Shown: positions 28,367 to 38,459, numbered from the stretch's first letter. The stretch: DNA of 64,000 nucleotides from Lelliottia wanjuensis (GCF_030238365.1 NZ_JASSOT010000048.1:1-64000), one strand, 5' to 3'. The notes: generated by a model from the letters alone, not told the origin. Numbers and translations: made by a program.

Positions 28367-30373
28367 TTGCGTGTCAGCCGTTCTTTAACTATCAAACAAA
28401 TGGCGATGGTTTCTGCCGTCACTATGGTGTTTGTATTCGTCTTTTGCGTCATTTTGCTGTTTCATTCCGTACAGCAGAATCGCTACAACACGGCTTCGCA
28501 ACTGGAAAGTATTGCCCGATCGGTCCGTGAACCGCTCTCTGCGGCCATTCTCAAAGGGGATATCCCCGACGCAGAAACCATCATCAAGCGCATTCAGCCT
28601 GCGGGGATAGTCAGCCGCGCGGACGTGGTGTTACCGAATCAATTCCAGGCGTTGCGGATGAGCTTTATTCCCGAACGTCCGGTGCCGATGATGATCATGC
28701 GCCTGTTTGAACTGCCGGTGCAGATCTCGCTCCCGCTTTACTCCCTCGAACGCCCGGCCAACCCGCAGCCGCTGGCCTATCTGGTGCTGCAGGCCGACGC
28801 CTATCGCATGCACAAGTTTGTTATGAGCTGGATCTCAACGTTAGTAACTACTTACTTACTTTTGACGCTGATCCTCACCGTGGCCCTGACCTGGTGTATC
28901 AACCGCTTGATTGTCCATCCGCTGCGTAAAATCGCCCGCGAGCTGGACAGCCTTGCCCCGCAGGACCAGGTCGGGCACCAGCTGGCACTCCCGCGTCTGC
29001 ACCACGATGATGAGATCGGCATGCTGGTGCGCAGCTACAACATCAATCAGCAGCGCCTGCTGCGTCAGCATGATGAGCTGAACAGCAATGCGACCCGCTT
29101 CCCGGTCTCGGACCTGCCGAACAAAGCCTTCCTGATGGCGCTGCTGGAGCAGACCGTCGCGCGCCAGCAGACCACCGCGCTGATGGCCGTCGCCTGTGAA
29201 ACCCTGCAGGACACGGCGGGCGTGCTGAAAGAGAGTCAGCGCGAGATGCTGCTCTTAACGCTGGTGGAGAAGATTAAATCGGTGCTGGCGCCGCGCATGA
29301 TCCTCACCCAGGTAAGCGGCTACGACTTTGTTATTCTGGCTCACGGCGTGAAAGAGCCGTGGCACGCCATCACATTAGGTCAGCAAGTACTCACTGTCAT
29401 TAATGAGCGGTTGCCGATTCAGGGCATCCAGCTGCGCCCGAGCGCCAGTATCGGTCTGGCGATGTATTACGGCGATCTGACGGCGGAGCAACTCTATCGC
29501 CGCGCCTTCTCGGCGGCGTTCACCGCCCGCCGCAAAGGCAAAAACCAGATCCAGTTCTTCGAGCCGGAGCAGATGGAAAAGGCGCAGCAGCGCCTGACGG
29601 AAGAGAGCGATATTCTCACCGCGCTGGATAACGACCACTTTGCGATCTGGCTCCAGCCGCAGGTCAACCTTGCGACGGGCGAAGTGACCAGCGCGGAAGC
29701 GCTGCTGCGCGTCAAGCAGGCGGACGGTACCTGGGAGCTGCCTGAGGGGCTTATCGAGCGCATTGAGTCCTGCGGCCTGATGGTGACCGTTGGCTACTGG
29801 GTGCTGGAAGAGTCGTGCCGCCAGCTGTCGGCCTGGCAGGAGCGCGGGATCAACATGCCGCTGTCGGTGAATCTCTCGGCGCTACAGCTGATGCACCCGA
29901 CGATGGTTTCGGAGATGCTGGAACTGATCAACCGCTACCGTATCAAGCCGGACACCCTGATTCTGGAAGTCACCGAGAGCCGTCGCATCGACGACCCGAA
30001 CGAGGCGGTGGCGATCCTCAAACCGCTGCGTAACGCCGGGATCCGCATCGCGCTGGATGATTTCGGCATGGGTTACGCCGGTCTGCGTCAGCTCCAGCAC
30101 ATGAAAACGCTGCCGGTGGACGTGCTGAAAATCGACAAGACCTTTGTCGACGGGCTGCCGGATGACAGCAGCATGGTGGAAGCCATTATCCAGATGGCGC
30201 GCAGCCTGAATCTGCACGTGATTGCCGAAGGCGTCGAGACCGAAGCCCAGCGCGACTGGCTGGCGAAAGCGGGCGTCGAAAGCGGTCAGGGATTCCTGTT
30301 TGCCAAAGCCGTTCCGGCGGAAGAGTTCGAAAAACGTTACTTCAGTGACGACAATCCCCCCGCAAAAGTCTAA
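28367..30373 (+). CDS. pdeK: c-di-GMP phosphodiesterase PdeK (YhjK/HmsP family)
   Basis: An inner-membrane EAL-domain phosphodiesterase that would degrade c-di-GMP near the cellulose machinery. I use the TTG at 28367: it has GGAGA 6 bases upstream and makes the product begin [14 protein letters not shown] like E. coli YhjK. The protein then has 668 residues. Order: helix at about 10-35, periplasmic sensor region, second helix near 155-180, HAMP-like linker, degenerate GGDEF (core motif reads SGYDF), and an EAL domain with AEALLRV and [10 protein letters not shown]. The EAL motif is canonical here, whereas the E. coli protein has EVL. An ATG 27 bases upstream is in frame but has no Shine-Dalgarno. 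Confidence 0.94.
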   Translation: MRVSRSLTIKQMAMVSAVTMVFVFVFCVILLFHSVQQNRYNTASQLESIARSVREPLSAAILKGDIPDAETIIKRIQPAGIVSRADVVLPNQFQALRMSFIPERPVPMMIMRLFELPVQISLPLYSLERPANPQPLAYLVLQADAYRMHKFVMSWISTLVTTYLLLTLILTVALTWCINRLIVHPLRKIARELDSLAPQDQVGHQLALPRLHHDDEIGMLVRSYNINQQRLLRQHDELNSNATRFPVSDLPNKAFLMALLEQTVARQQTTALMAVACETLQDTAGVLKESQREMLLLTLVEKIKSVLAPRMILTQVSGYDFVILAHGVKEPWHAITLGQQVLTVINERLPIQGIQLRPSASIGLAMYYGDLTAEQLYRRAFSAAFTARRKGKNQIQFFEPEQMEKAQQRLTEESDILTALDNDHFAIWLQPQVNLATGEVTSAEALLRVKQADGTWELPEGLIERIESCGLMVTVGYWVLEESCRQLSAWQERGINMPLSVNLSALQLMHPTMVSEMLELINRYRIKPDTLILEVTESRRIDDPNEAVAILKPLRNAGIRIALDDFGMGYAGLRQLQHMKTLPVDVLKIDKTFVDGLPDDSSMVEAIIQMARSLNLHVIAEGVETEAQRDWLAKAGVESGQGFLFAKAVPAEEFEKRYFSDDNPPAKV

Positions 30374-30499
30374 CTTTGTTGCTGGCTTGTACGAGTCAGC
30401 ACACAGTTTTTAACATTCATGTTTCATATTTGATCTAAGTTCATTTCTGTCATGTTTTACGGGTGTTATTTTAAAGCCGCAGGTAAGTCTTACCCATAA

Positions 30500-31819
<1,320 letters not shown>

Positions 31820-31832
31820 ATTCGATACTTAT

Positions 31833-31860
31833 GCCCGCTCACCCTTGTCGGGGAGCGGGC
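31833..31860 (+). terminator. Hairpin after dctA
   Basis: An 8-bp perfect stem (GCCCGCTC / GAGCGGGC) with a 12-base loop lies 14 bases after the dctA stop. There is no clear T run, so it may act as an RNA 3'-end stabiliser rather than a strong intrinsic terminator. Confidence 0.55.
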
Positions 31861-32043
31861 TCCTGCGCATAATAACTGCTCATACCTGTCATACTTCGAC
31901 AAGATTTTTTTCGGGTATATTTCACTTCACGCCGTGACGTTTAGCCGAACACGCGGTCTAATCGAAGTGTTTGAACGTTATCTTCAGAGTGCTCAATGTA
32001 GTGAGACACTCTTTTTAACCAGGAATGTTGATCAGGGGTTTAC

Positions 32044-33534
32044 ATGCAGGGCACAAAAATTCGACTCTTAACCGGCGGTTTGCTGATGATGGCAGCAGCC
32101 AGTTATGTGCAGGCAGATACACTCCAGCCCGACCCAGCCTGGCAGCAGGGCACACTGGCGAATGGGTTTCAGTGGCAGGTGTTAGCCACGCCGCAACGTC
32201 CCAGCGATCGCATTGAGATCCGCCTGTCGGTGAATACCGGTTCACTGACCGAAAACACGCAGCAGAGCGGGCTTAGCCATTTTATTCCTCGACTGGCGCT
32301 GACCCAAAGCGGCAGTTTGCAAGCAGTACAGGTGCGTTCACTGTGGCAGCAGGGCATCGACCCGAAACGTCCACTTCCACCTGCGGTCGTCTCCTACGAC
32401 TACACCATGTTTAACCTCAGCCTGCCAAACAATCGTAACGACCTCCTGAAAGAAGCCCTCACGTGGCTGGGCGATACCGCCGGTAAAGTGGCGATCACCC
32501 CAGATACGGTCAACTATGCGCTGAGCAACAGCGACATGGTGGCGACCTGGCCTGCTGATACCAAAGACGGCTGGTGGCGCTATCGCCTGAAAGGGTCATC
32601 TTTGCTGGGGCACGATCCGGCAGAGCCTATCAAACAGCCGGTCGACATTGAGCAGGTCAAATCCTTCTATCAAAAATGGTACACCCCGGATGCAATGACG
32701 CTGATTGTGGTCGGCAACGTCGATAGCCGCGCGGTGATCGAGCAGATTGGCAAAACCTTCGGCGAGCTGAAAGGCAAACGCGAAGTGCCAGCGCCTGTTT
32801 CAACACTCGCACCGCTGCGTGCGGAGCCGGTCAGCATCATGACCGACACCGTGCGTCAGGATCGCCTGGCCCTGATGTGGGACACTCCATGGCAACCGAT
32901 TCGCGAGTCCGCGGCGCTGCTGCGCTACTGGCGTGCAGATCTCGCGCGTGAAGCGCTGTTCTGGCACGTTCAGCAAACGCTCAGCAAAAATAATGCGAAG
33001 GATATCGGCATTGGTTTCGACTGCCGCGTGCTGTTCCAGCGCGCCCAGTGCGCCATCAACGTGGAATCGCCGAACGATAAGCTGAACGCCAATCTCGGCG
33101 TGGTCGCTAAAGAGCTGGCGAAAGTGCGTAAAGAGGGTCTGGGCGAAGAAGAGTTCAACGCCCTGGTCGCGCAGAAGAATCTGGAGCTGCAAAAACTGTT
33201 CGCGACTTACGCCCGCACTGACACGGATATCCTGATCAGCCAGCGCATTCGCTCCCTGCAAAATCAGGTGGTGGATATCGCGCCGGAGCAGTACCAGAAG
33301 CTGCGTCAGGACTTCCTGAACAGCCTGACCGTCGAGATGATTAATCAGGACCTGCGCCAGCAGCTGTCGCAGGATATGGCTCTGGTGCTGCTGCAGCCGA
33401 AAGGCGAGCCGGAATACAACGTGAAAGATCTGCAGGCGACCTGGGACAGCATCATGACGCAGGAAGAGCGCACCGCGCAGCCAGCGGCGGATGATTTACA
33501 CCCGGACGCGACGGATATTCCGCAGGCGCAGTAA
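32044..33534 (+). CDS. yhjJ: M16 peptidase-like periplasmic protein YhjJ (catalytic motif lost)
   Basis: A 496-residue protein with a signal peptide ending at SYVQADT, similar to E. coli YhjJ (498 residues). It has the two-lobe fold of M16 zinc peptidases. The zinc site of active members (HxxEH) aligns with SHFIPRL here: the first histidine remains, but Glu is Pro and the second His is Arg. It is therefore very unlikely to be a protease; the same is true of the family in E. coli. Function unknown. The protein ends in a short acidic tail (HPDATDIPQAQ). Confidence 0.92.
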   Translation: MQGTKIRLLTGGLLMMAAASYVQADTLQPDPAWQQGTLANGFQWQVLATPQRPSDRIEIRLSVNTGSLTENTQQSGLSHFIPRLALTQSGSLQAVQVRSLWQQGIDPKRPLPPAVVSYDYTMFNLSLPNNRNDLLKEALTWLGDTAGKVAITPDTVNYALSNSDMVATWPADTKDGWWRYRLKGSSLLGHDPAEPIKQPVDIEQVKSFYQKWYTPDAMTLIVVGNVDSRAVIEQIGKTFGELKGKREVPAPVSTLAPLRAEPVSIMTDTVRQDRLALMWDTPWQPIRESAALLRYWRADLAREALFWHVQQTLSKNNAKDIGIGFDCRVLFQRAQCAINVESPNDKLNANLGVVAKELAKVRKEGLGEEEFNALVAQKNLELQKLFATYARTDTDILISQRIRSLQNQVVDIAPEQYQKLRQDFLNSLTVEMINQDLRQQLSQDMALVLLQPKGEPEYNVKDLQATWDSIMTQEERTAQPAADDLHPDATDIPQAQ

Positions 33535-33551
33535 TGTCAGTGTGTGCGGGC

Positions 33552-33594
33552 TGATGCCCTCACCCCGACCCTCTCCCACGGGAGAGGGAGAAAA
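33552..33594. repeat. Single REP-like palindrome after yhjJ
   Basis: TGATGCCCTCACCCCGACCC followed by CTCTCCC-ACG-GGAGAGGGAG is the same repeat family as the pair at 13979-14061. It lies just outside the mobile element that follows. Confidence 0.8.
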
Positions 33595-33600
33595 CATTAA

Positions 33601-33618
33601 AAAGGGCGACCGATGGTC
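33601..33618 (+). terminator. Left half of a disrupted bidirectional terminator
   Basis: The sequence AAAGGGCGACCGATGGTC (preceded by two more A) ends with the left copy of the 11-bp duplication GACCGATGGTC. Removing the element at 33619-34278 and one duplication copy restores AAAAGGGCGACC-GAT-GGTCGCCCTTTT, a perfect 12-bp stem flanked by A and T runs. That structure would have terminated yhjJ and the convergent kdgK. Confidence 0.85.
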
Positions 33619-34278
33619 TAATGCCAGTCAGTTAAGCAAAATAATGAATTTAAATTCATTATTTTGCTTGCCCAAGACCTTTATGGCATCAGTGGAATCG
33701 TTCCGTTCACTTTCGTTCCTCTGCTTCCGGTCCATCACTCTGCGGTGAACGTGCCAGGGTGGCTCAATCGCCACCACCCTGGCAACCCCGGCTCCCGGCA
33801 AAGAAAATCGCCGCTTCGCGGTGCCCTCAGCTTATTCCTTGCGGCTTTCGGGTCGGGCGCGATCCTGCATCCATGCAGGTCGCACCCTCTCGGCGCTTCC
33901 CTGCGCCTCGACCCGGCCTCCAGGAAACGCTTCGGCGATTTTCAGCCGGACTCACGATCCCTCAACCTTCACAGCCGTCTGAATGTGGCACCGGTGTTGG
34001 CCCCCGCAGAAATCGGCGAACCGGAGACCAGATGACAAGGGCTGGACGCCATGGATGGCGGCCAGAGGCGAAACGAGACAGGGATGTCGAGTCGAGCCGA
34101 CCGCAGGCAGATGGTCGGGAGGTGAGCGCAGTGCGAAGCACCGATTTCATGGCGGGGCGCGGGGATTGACAAGGGGGCCGCGCAGCCCCCTTGTCACGTT
34201 CACAGGTTGTGACGCGATTATATTCTGCTGAACATAAGGTGAACGGAACAACCTCAGATGCTTAACTGACCAGCATTA
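33619..34278. mobile_element. 660-bp non-autonomous IS4-like element inserted in a terminator
   Basis: The terminal inverted repeats are TAATGCCAGTCAGTTAAGCA at the left and, read inward from the right, TAATGCTGGTCAGTTAAGCA (18 of 20 identical). An exact 11-bp direct repeat, GACCGATGGTC, flanks it at 33608-33618 and 34279-34289. From memory, IS4 ends begin TAATGCCGATCAGTTAAG and IS4 duplicates 11-13 bp, so I infer an IS4-family MITE. Inside are a perfect 36-bp palindrome (33634-33669), a second pair of inverted repeats (GTTCCGTTCAC near 33699, GTGAACGGAAC near 34240), and a GC-rich core with several hairpins. Several overlapping ORFs of up to about 136 codons run through the core, but none resembles a transposase. 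Family placement is less certain than the insertion itself. Confidence 0.88.
34167..34196. other. Strong hairpin inside the mobile element
   Basis: A perfect 12-bp stem (TGACAAGGGGGC / GCCCCCTTGTCA) with a CGCGCA loop lies near the right end of the element. It is followed by only two T on the plus strand, so it looks structural rather than a classical terminator. Confidence 0.8.
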
Positions 34279-34297
34279 GACCGATGGTCGCCCTTTT
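34279..34297 (-). terminator. Right half of the disrupted bidirectional terminator
   Basis: This is the second copy of GACCGATGGTC followed by GCCCTTTT, 5 bases beyond the kdgK stop. It is the other arm of the terminator split by the element. For kdgK the stem can no longer close, except through the 4-bp GACC/GGTC remnant or through pairing across the whole element. Confidence 0.85.
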
Positions 34298-34302
34298 GCA
34301 TT

Positions 34303-35232
34303 TTATTCCGGCATCGCCTCGCGCGGAATAATCGCCCCGCGGTACTGAATCACCGTACTCGCCGTCAGATGCCCGCGTTTTGCGGCCTCGGCGGCCGTAC
34401 CGCCCGTCAGGCGCACCGCCAGATACCCGGCGCTGAACGAATCGCCCGCCGCCGTGGTATCCACCACTTTTTCTTTCGCCAGTTTCACCGCCGGGACGTC
34501 CACCACGGCTTCACCCGCAACTGAAACCAGGCAGGAGTCTGCTCCGCGCTTGATCACCACTTCAGACACACCGGCCTGATGCGTGCGGGCGATCACCTCG
34601 TCGACCGGTTTCTCGCCCCACAGGGCATCTTCGTCATCCAGCGTTAAGAACGCGATATCGGTGCAGCTCAGCATCTGCTGATAAACCTGCTGCGTCTCTT
34701 CGCGGCTCGCCCACAGGCGCGGACGGTAGTTGTTGTCGAAAATCACTTTCCCGCCGTTGGCGCGGCATTCGTGCAGCAGGGAGAGCAGTTTTTCGCGGCT
34801 TGACGGGCTTAAGATCGCAAGGCTAATCCCGCTCAGGTAGAGATAATCAAAGGTCGCCAGCTCTTCGCAGATCGCCGCAGAGTCGTCGCTCTCCAGCCAG
34901 AATTTCGCCGCCGCTTCGTTACGCCAGTAGTAGAACGTGCGCTCACCGGTGCTGTCGGTTTCGATGTAATACAGCCCCGGCAGACGGTTTTCCATACGCT
35001 GAATCAGCGACGTCCCGACGTTTTCACTCTGCCAGGCTTCCAGCATCTGCTGGCTAAAGCTGTCGGTACCCAGCGCGGTCACATAGTTAACCGTCAGCGC
35101 GTCTGGCGCGACCTGGCGGGCAATGTACACCGAAGTATTCAACGTATCGCCACCAAAACCGCGGCTAACGTCCGCCCCTTTTTGTGACAGCTCAATCATG
35201 CATTCGCCAATCACGGCAATTTTTTTAGACAT
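34303..35232 (-). CDS. kdgK: 2-keto-3-deoxygluconate kinase KdgK
   Basis: KdgK phosphorylates 2-keto-3-deoxygluconate with ATP in the cytosol, feeding pectin and hexuronate breakdown into the Entner-Doudoroff aldolase. I start it at MSKKIAVIGECMIELS, giving 309 residues as in E. coli; an in-frame ATG 20 codons upstream has no support. The PfkB fold is shown by GGDTLNTSVYIARQV near residue 27 and the C-terminal signature DTTAAGDSFSAGYLA with the catalytic aspartate of AAGD. It is convergent with yhjJ, and its terminator is disrupted by the element described above. Confidence 0.97.
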   Translation of the reverse strand: MSKKIAVIGECMIELSQKGADVSRGFGGDTLNTSVYIARQVAPDALTVNYVTALGTDSFSQQMLEAWQSENVGTSLIQRMENRLPGLYYIETDSTGERTFYYWRNEAAAKFWLESDDSAAICEELATFDYLYLSGISLAILSPSSREKLLSLLHECRANGGKVIFDNNYRPRLWASREETQQVYQQMLSCTDIAFLTLDDEDALWGEKPVDEVIARTHQAGVSEVVIKRGADSCLVSVAGEAVVDVPAVKLAKEKVVDTTAAGDSFSAGYLAVRLTGGTAAEAAKRGHLTASTVIQYRGAIIPREAMPE

Positions 35233-35387
35233 AGTCGTGAACCTGAACAGATAAATTAAAGTAAGTGTGCGCTGTGGGGATTTTATGGTCAACTATATTA
35301 AAACGACGTTCCAAATTTTTTTTTGAGCCAGCGCGCGTTCCGGACAGATTCTGTCATCTTAATTTCATTTTCCCCGCCAACTGAACA

Positions 35388-35414
35388 TAAAGTTCTCACT
35401 TCCCGGGCCGATAA
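35388..35414 (+). promoter_or_regulatory. Sigma-28 (FliA) flagellar promoter of pdeH
   Basis: TAAAGTTC, an 11-base spacer, then GCCGATAA match the FliA consensus (TAAAGTTT-N11-GCCGATAA) at all but one position. It lies 50 bases before the pdeH start. This places pdeH in the class 3 flagellar regulon, as is established for E. coli yhjH. Confidence 0.92.
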
Positions 35415-35464
35415 CCCTTTGACGAGTCCAGACACGTCATCTTTTTCTCAACAGGACATCTGAA

Positions 35465-36238
35465 ATGAAGTCAGAGCAGGTTATCCAGCGGCTAAGCACC
35501 ACTCCGGAAGCAAGTATTGAAAGCTTGCAGGAGCATCGCTATTGGCTGCAATGTGAGCGTGCTTATACTTATCAGCCCATTTACCGTACTGACGGCAGGC
35601 TGATGGCGATTGAGATTTTGACCGTCGTGACCCATCCGTCGAATCCCACGCAGCGTATCGCACCGGACCGTTACTTTGCCGAAGTGAGCGTGCGCCAGCG
35701 TCTGGATGTGCTGGAAGAGCAGCTCGAAATGCTAGGCACAAAGCAGGACTTTTTCGCTCGCCACGACATTCTGGCGTCGGTGAACGTCGACGGCCCTACG
35801 CTTATCGCCCTGCGCCAGAACCCGAAGCTGCAAAAACTGGTCGCCTCGCTGCCGTGGATGCGCTTTGAGCTGGTGGAGCACGTGCGCCTGCCGCAGGACT
35901 CTTCGTTCGCCTCGATGTGCGAGTTTGGCCCGCTGTGGCTGGATGATTTTGGCACTGGCATGGCGAACTTCTCCGCGCTCAGCGAAGTGCGTTACGACTA
36001 CATCAAGGTGGCGCGTGACCTGTTCATCATGCTGCGCCAGACGTCGGAAGGCCGTAACCTGTTCACGCTGCTGCTCCAGCTGATGAATCGCTACTGCCAG
36101 GGCGTGATCGTCGAAGGTGTCGAAACCCTCGAAGAGTGGCGCGATGTGCAAAACTCACCGGCGGCGGCGGCACAGGGCTATTTCCTCTCCCGTCCGGTGC
36201 CAATGGACACGCTCGATAAGGTCATTATCACGCTGTAA
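35465..36238 (+). CDS. pdeH: c-di-GMP phosphodiesterase PdeH
   Basis: PdeH is a soluble stand-alone EAL-domain enzyme. In E. coli it is the main phosphodiesterase that keeps c-di-GMP low during motility and so relieves the YcgR flagellar brake. The 257-residue protein is close to E. coli YhjH (255). It has the degenerate EAL motif MAIEILTVV, DDFGTGMANFSAL with the metal-binding Asp pair, and VEGVET. A near-perfect FliA promoter precedes it. It opposes cellulose production from the two c-di-GMP-activated synthases in this window. It is divergent from kdgK. Confidence 0.96.
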   Translation: MKSEQVIQRLSTTPEASIESLQEHRYWLQCERAYTYQPIYRTDGRLMAIEILTVVTHPSNPTQRIAPDRYFAEVSVRQRLDVLEEQLEMLGTKQDFFARHDILASVNVDGPTLIALRQNPKLQKLVASLPWMRFELVEHVRLPQDSSFASMCEFGPLWLDDFGTGMANFSALSEVRYDYIKVARDLFIMLRQTSEGRNLFTLLLQLMNRYCQGVIVEGVETLEEWRDVQNSPAAAAQGYFLSRPVPMDTLDKVIITL

Positions 36239-36304
36239 CCCCTGCTGTTTGCCGCTGCCTGAACTATATTCATGAAAGGCAAGGTAATAAAAAAGGGGAT
36301 AACA

Positions 36305-38368
36305 ATGACCAAAACCACCAGGATCGTTGCCTGGGTAGCAGGGATCTTCTTGTTGTTGATTGTGGTCGCGATCATCATCATTGCGACGTTCGACTGGAAC
36401 CGCCTCAAACCGACCATCAACCAGAAAGTCTCCACCGAACTGAACCGGCCCTTCGCCATTCGCGGCGATCTCGGCGTGGTCTGGGAGCGTCAGAAAGACG
36501 AAACCGGCTGGCGCAGCTGGGTGCCCTGGCCGCACGTGCATGCCAACGATATTATTCTCGGCAACCCCCCTGATATTCCTGATGTGACGATGGTCCATCT
36601 CCCGCGCGTGGAAGCGACGCTGGCCCCGCTCGCGCTGCTGACCAAAACCGTCTATCTCCCGTGGCTCAAACTGCAACAGCCCGATGCGCGGCTGATTCGC
36701 CTGTCAGAGAAGAACAATAACTGGACCTTTAATCTCGCCAGCAGCGGTGAAGAGAAAGATCCCAACGCGCCGCCGTCGGCCTGGTCCTTCCGTCTGGATA
36801 ATATTCTCTTTGATCGCGGGCGGATCGCCATCGACGACAAAGTCAGCAAAGCGGATATCGAGATCCTGGTCGATCCGCTCGGCAAACCGCTGCCGTTCAG
36901 CGAAGTCACCGGCACCAAAGGAAAAGACGATAAAACCCGCGTCGGCGATTACGTTTTTGGCCTGAAGGCGAAAGGGCGTTACAACGATCAGCCGTTGACC
37001 GGGACAGGCAAAATCGGCGGCGTGCTGGCGTTGCGCAGCGAAGGCACGCCGTTCCCGGTGCAGGCGGATTTCCGCTCGGGTAACACCCGCGTGGCCTTTG
37101 TCGGCACGGTGAACGATCCGATGAAAATGGGCGGCGTGGATCTGCAGCTCAAATTCTCCGGCGATTCGCTGGGCGAGCTGTATGACTTAACCGGCGTGCT
37201 GCTCCCGGATACGCCGCCGTTTGAGACGGACGGGCATCTGGTCGCCAAAATCGATACCGAAAAATCGTCGGTCTTTGATTACCGTAATTTCAATGGCCGC
37301 ATCGGCGATAGCGATATTCACGGCTCGCTCGCCTACACCACCGGCAAGCCGCGTCCGAAGCTGGAAGGGGATGTGGAATCTCGCCAGCTGCGCCTCGCCG
37401 ATCTCGGCCCGCTGATTGGCGTCGATTCGGGGAAAGGTGCGCAGCAGTCCAAACGTTCCGAACAGAAGAAAGGCGAGAAAGACATTCAGCCGTCGGACAA
37501 AGTGCTGCCGTACGATCGCTTTGAAACCGACAAGTGGGACGTGATGGACGCCGACGTGCGCTTCAAGGGGCGTAAAATCGAGCACGGCAGCACCTTGCCG
37601 ATCAGCGACCTCTCGACTCATATCATCCTGAAAAACGCCGACCTGCGCCTGCAGCCGCTGAAATTTGGCCTGGCGGGCGGGACGATTTCCTCCAACATTC
37701 ACCTCGAAGGCGATAAAAAGCCGATGCAGGGGCGGGCCGATATTCAGGCGCGCAGGCTGAAGCTGAAAGAGCTGATGCCGAACGTCGAACTGATGCAGAA
37801 AACCCTCGGTGAGATGAACGGCGACGCGGATATTCGCGGGGTCGGGAACTCGGTGGCGGCGCTGCTCGGCAGCAGCAACGGGAATCTCAAACTGCTGATG
37901 AACGACGGGCTGGTGAGTCGCAACCTGATGGAAATTCTCGGGCTGAACGTCGGTAACTTCATCATCGGGCAGATTTTTGGTGATGACGAAGTGCGGGTGA
38001 ACTGCGCGGCGGCGAACCTCGACCTGGTCAACGGCGTGGCGCGTCCGCAGATTTTTGCCTTCGATACGGAGAATGCGGTGATTAACGTGACGGGGACGGC
38101 GAGCATGGCCTCGGAGCAGCTGGATTTGACCATCGATCCGGAGAGTAAGGGGTTCCGCATTATCACCCTGCGCTCACCGCTGTATGTACGCGGCTCGTTC
38201 AAGAATCCGCAGGCGGGTGTGAAAGCGGGGCCGTTGATTGCGCGCGGCGCCGTGGCCGCCGCGCTGGCAACGCTGGTGACGCCAGCGGCAGCCTTGTTGG
38301 CATTGATTTCACCGTCGGAAGGGGATGCGAATCAGTGCCGGACGATTTTGTCGCAGATGAAGAAGTAA
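36305..38368 (+). CDS. yhjG: AsmA-family inner-membrane protein YhjG
   Basis: An AsmA-like protein of 687 residues (E. coli YhjG 686), with an N-terminal membrane anchor at about 8-28 and a long beta-rich periplasmic domain. The AsmA signature region is LKLKELMPNVELMQKTLGEMNGDADIRG near 485. Family members are thought to bridge the periplasm and affect lipid transport and outer-membrane homeostasis; the role of YhjG itself is not settled. I use the ATG at 36305 behind GGGGATAAC; an ATG 11 codons upstream is weaker. It ends convergent with yhjE across a REP pair. Confidence 0.93.
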   Translation: MTKTTRIVAWVAGIFLLLIVVAIIIIATFDWNRLKPTINQKVSTELNRPFAIRGDLGVVWERQKDETGWRSWVPWPHVHANDIILGNPPDIPDVTMVHLPRVEATLAPLALLTKTVYLPWLKLQQPDARLIRLSEKNNNWTFNLASSGEEKDPNAPPSAWSFRLDNILFDRGRIAIDDKVSKADIEILVDPLGKPLPFSEVTGTKGKDDKTRVGDYVFGLKAKGRYNDQPLTGTGKIGGVLALRSEGTPFPVQADFRSGNTRVAFVGTVNDPMKMGGVDLQLKFSGDSLGELYDLTGVLLPDTPPFETDGHLVAKIDTEKSSVFDYRNFNGRIGDSDIHGSLAYTTGKPRPKLEGDVESRQLRLADLGPLIGVDSGKGAQQSKRSEQKKGEKDIQPSDKVLPYDRFETDKWDVMDADVRFKGRKIEHGSTLPISDLSTHIILKNADLRLQPLKFGLAGGTISSNIHLEGDKKPMQGRADIQARRLKLKELMPNVELMQKTLGEMNGDADIRGVGNSVAALLGSSNGNLKLLMNDGLVSRNLMEILGLNVGNFIIGQIFGDDEVRVNCAAANLDLVNGVARPQIFAFDTENAVINVTGTASMASEQLDLTIDPESKGFRIITLRSPLYVRGSFKNPQAGVKAGPLIARGAVAAALATLVTPAAALLALISPSEGDANQCRTILSQMKK

Positions 38369-38385
38369 TTGTTGTGCGGTTTGCT

Positions 38386-38459
38386 GCCCGGTGGCGCTTC
38401 GCTTACAGGGCCTACGATCAGGTTTTGTAGGCCGGGTAAGGCGTAGCCGCCACCCGGCA
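38386..38459. repeat. BIME (two inverted REP units)
   Basis: GCCCGGTGGCGCTTCGCTTA...GGGCCTAC and the inverted TGTAGGCCGGGTAAGGCG...CCGCCACCCGGCA are classical enterobacterial REP units. They fill the gap between the convergent yhjG and yhjE genes. Confidence 0.93.

Noticed and set aside
33601..34297. Reading the flanks as 39-bp terminal inverted repeats of the element
   Set aside because: The 11 bases GACCGATGGTC match perfectly as a direct repeat but mismatch in the centre as an inverted repeat, so the outer symmetry comes from the palindromic target and not from the element.
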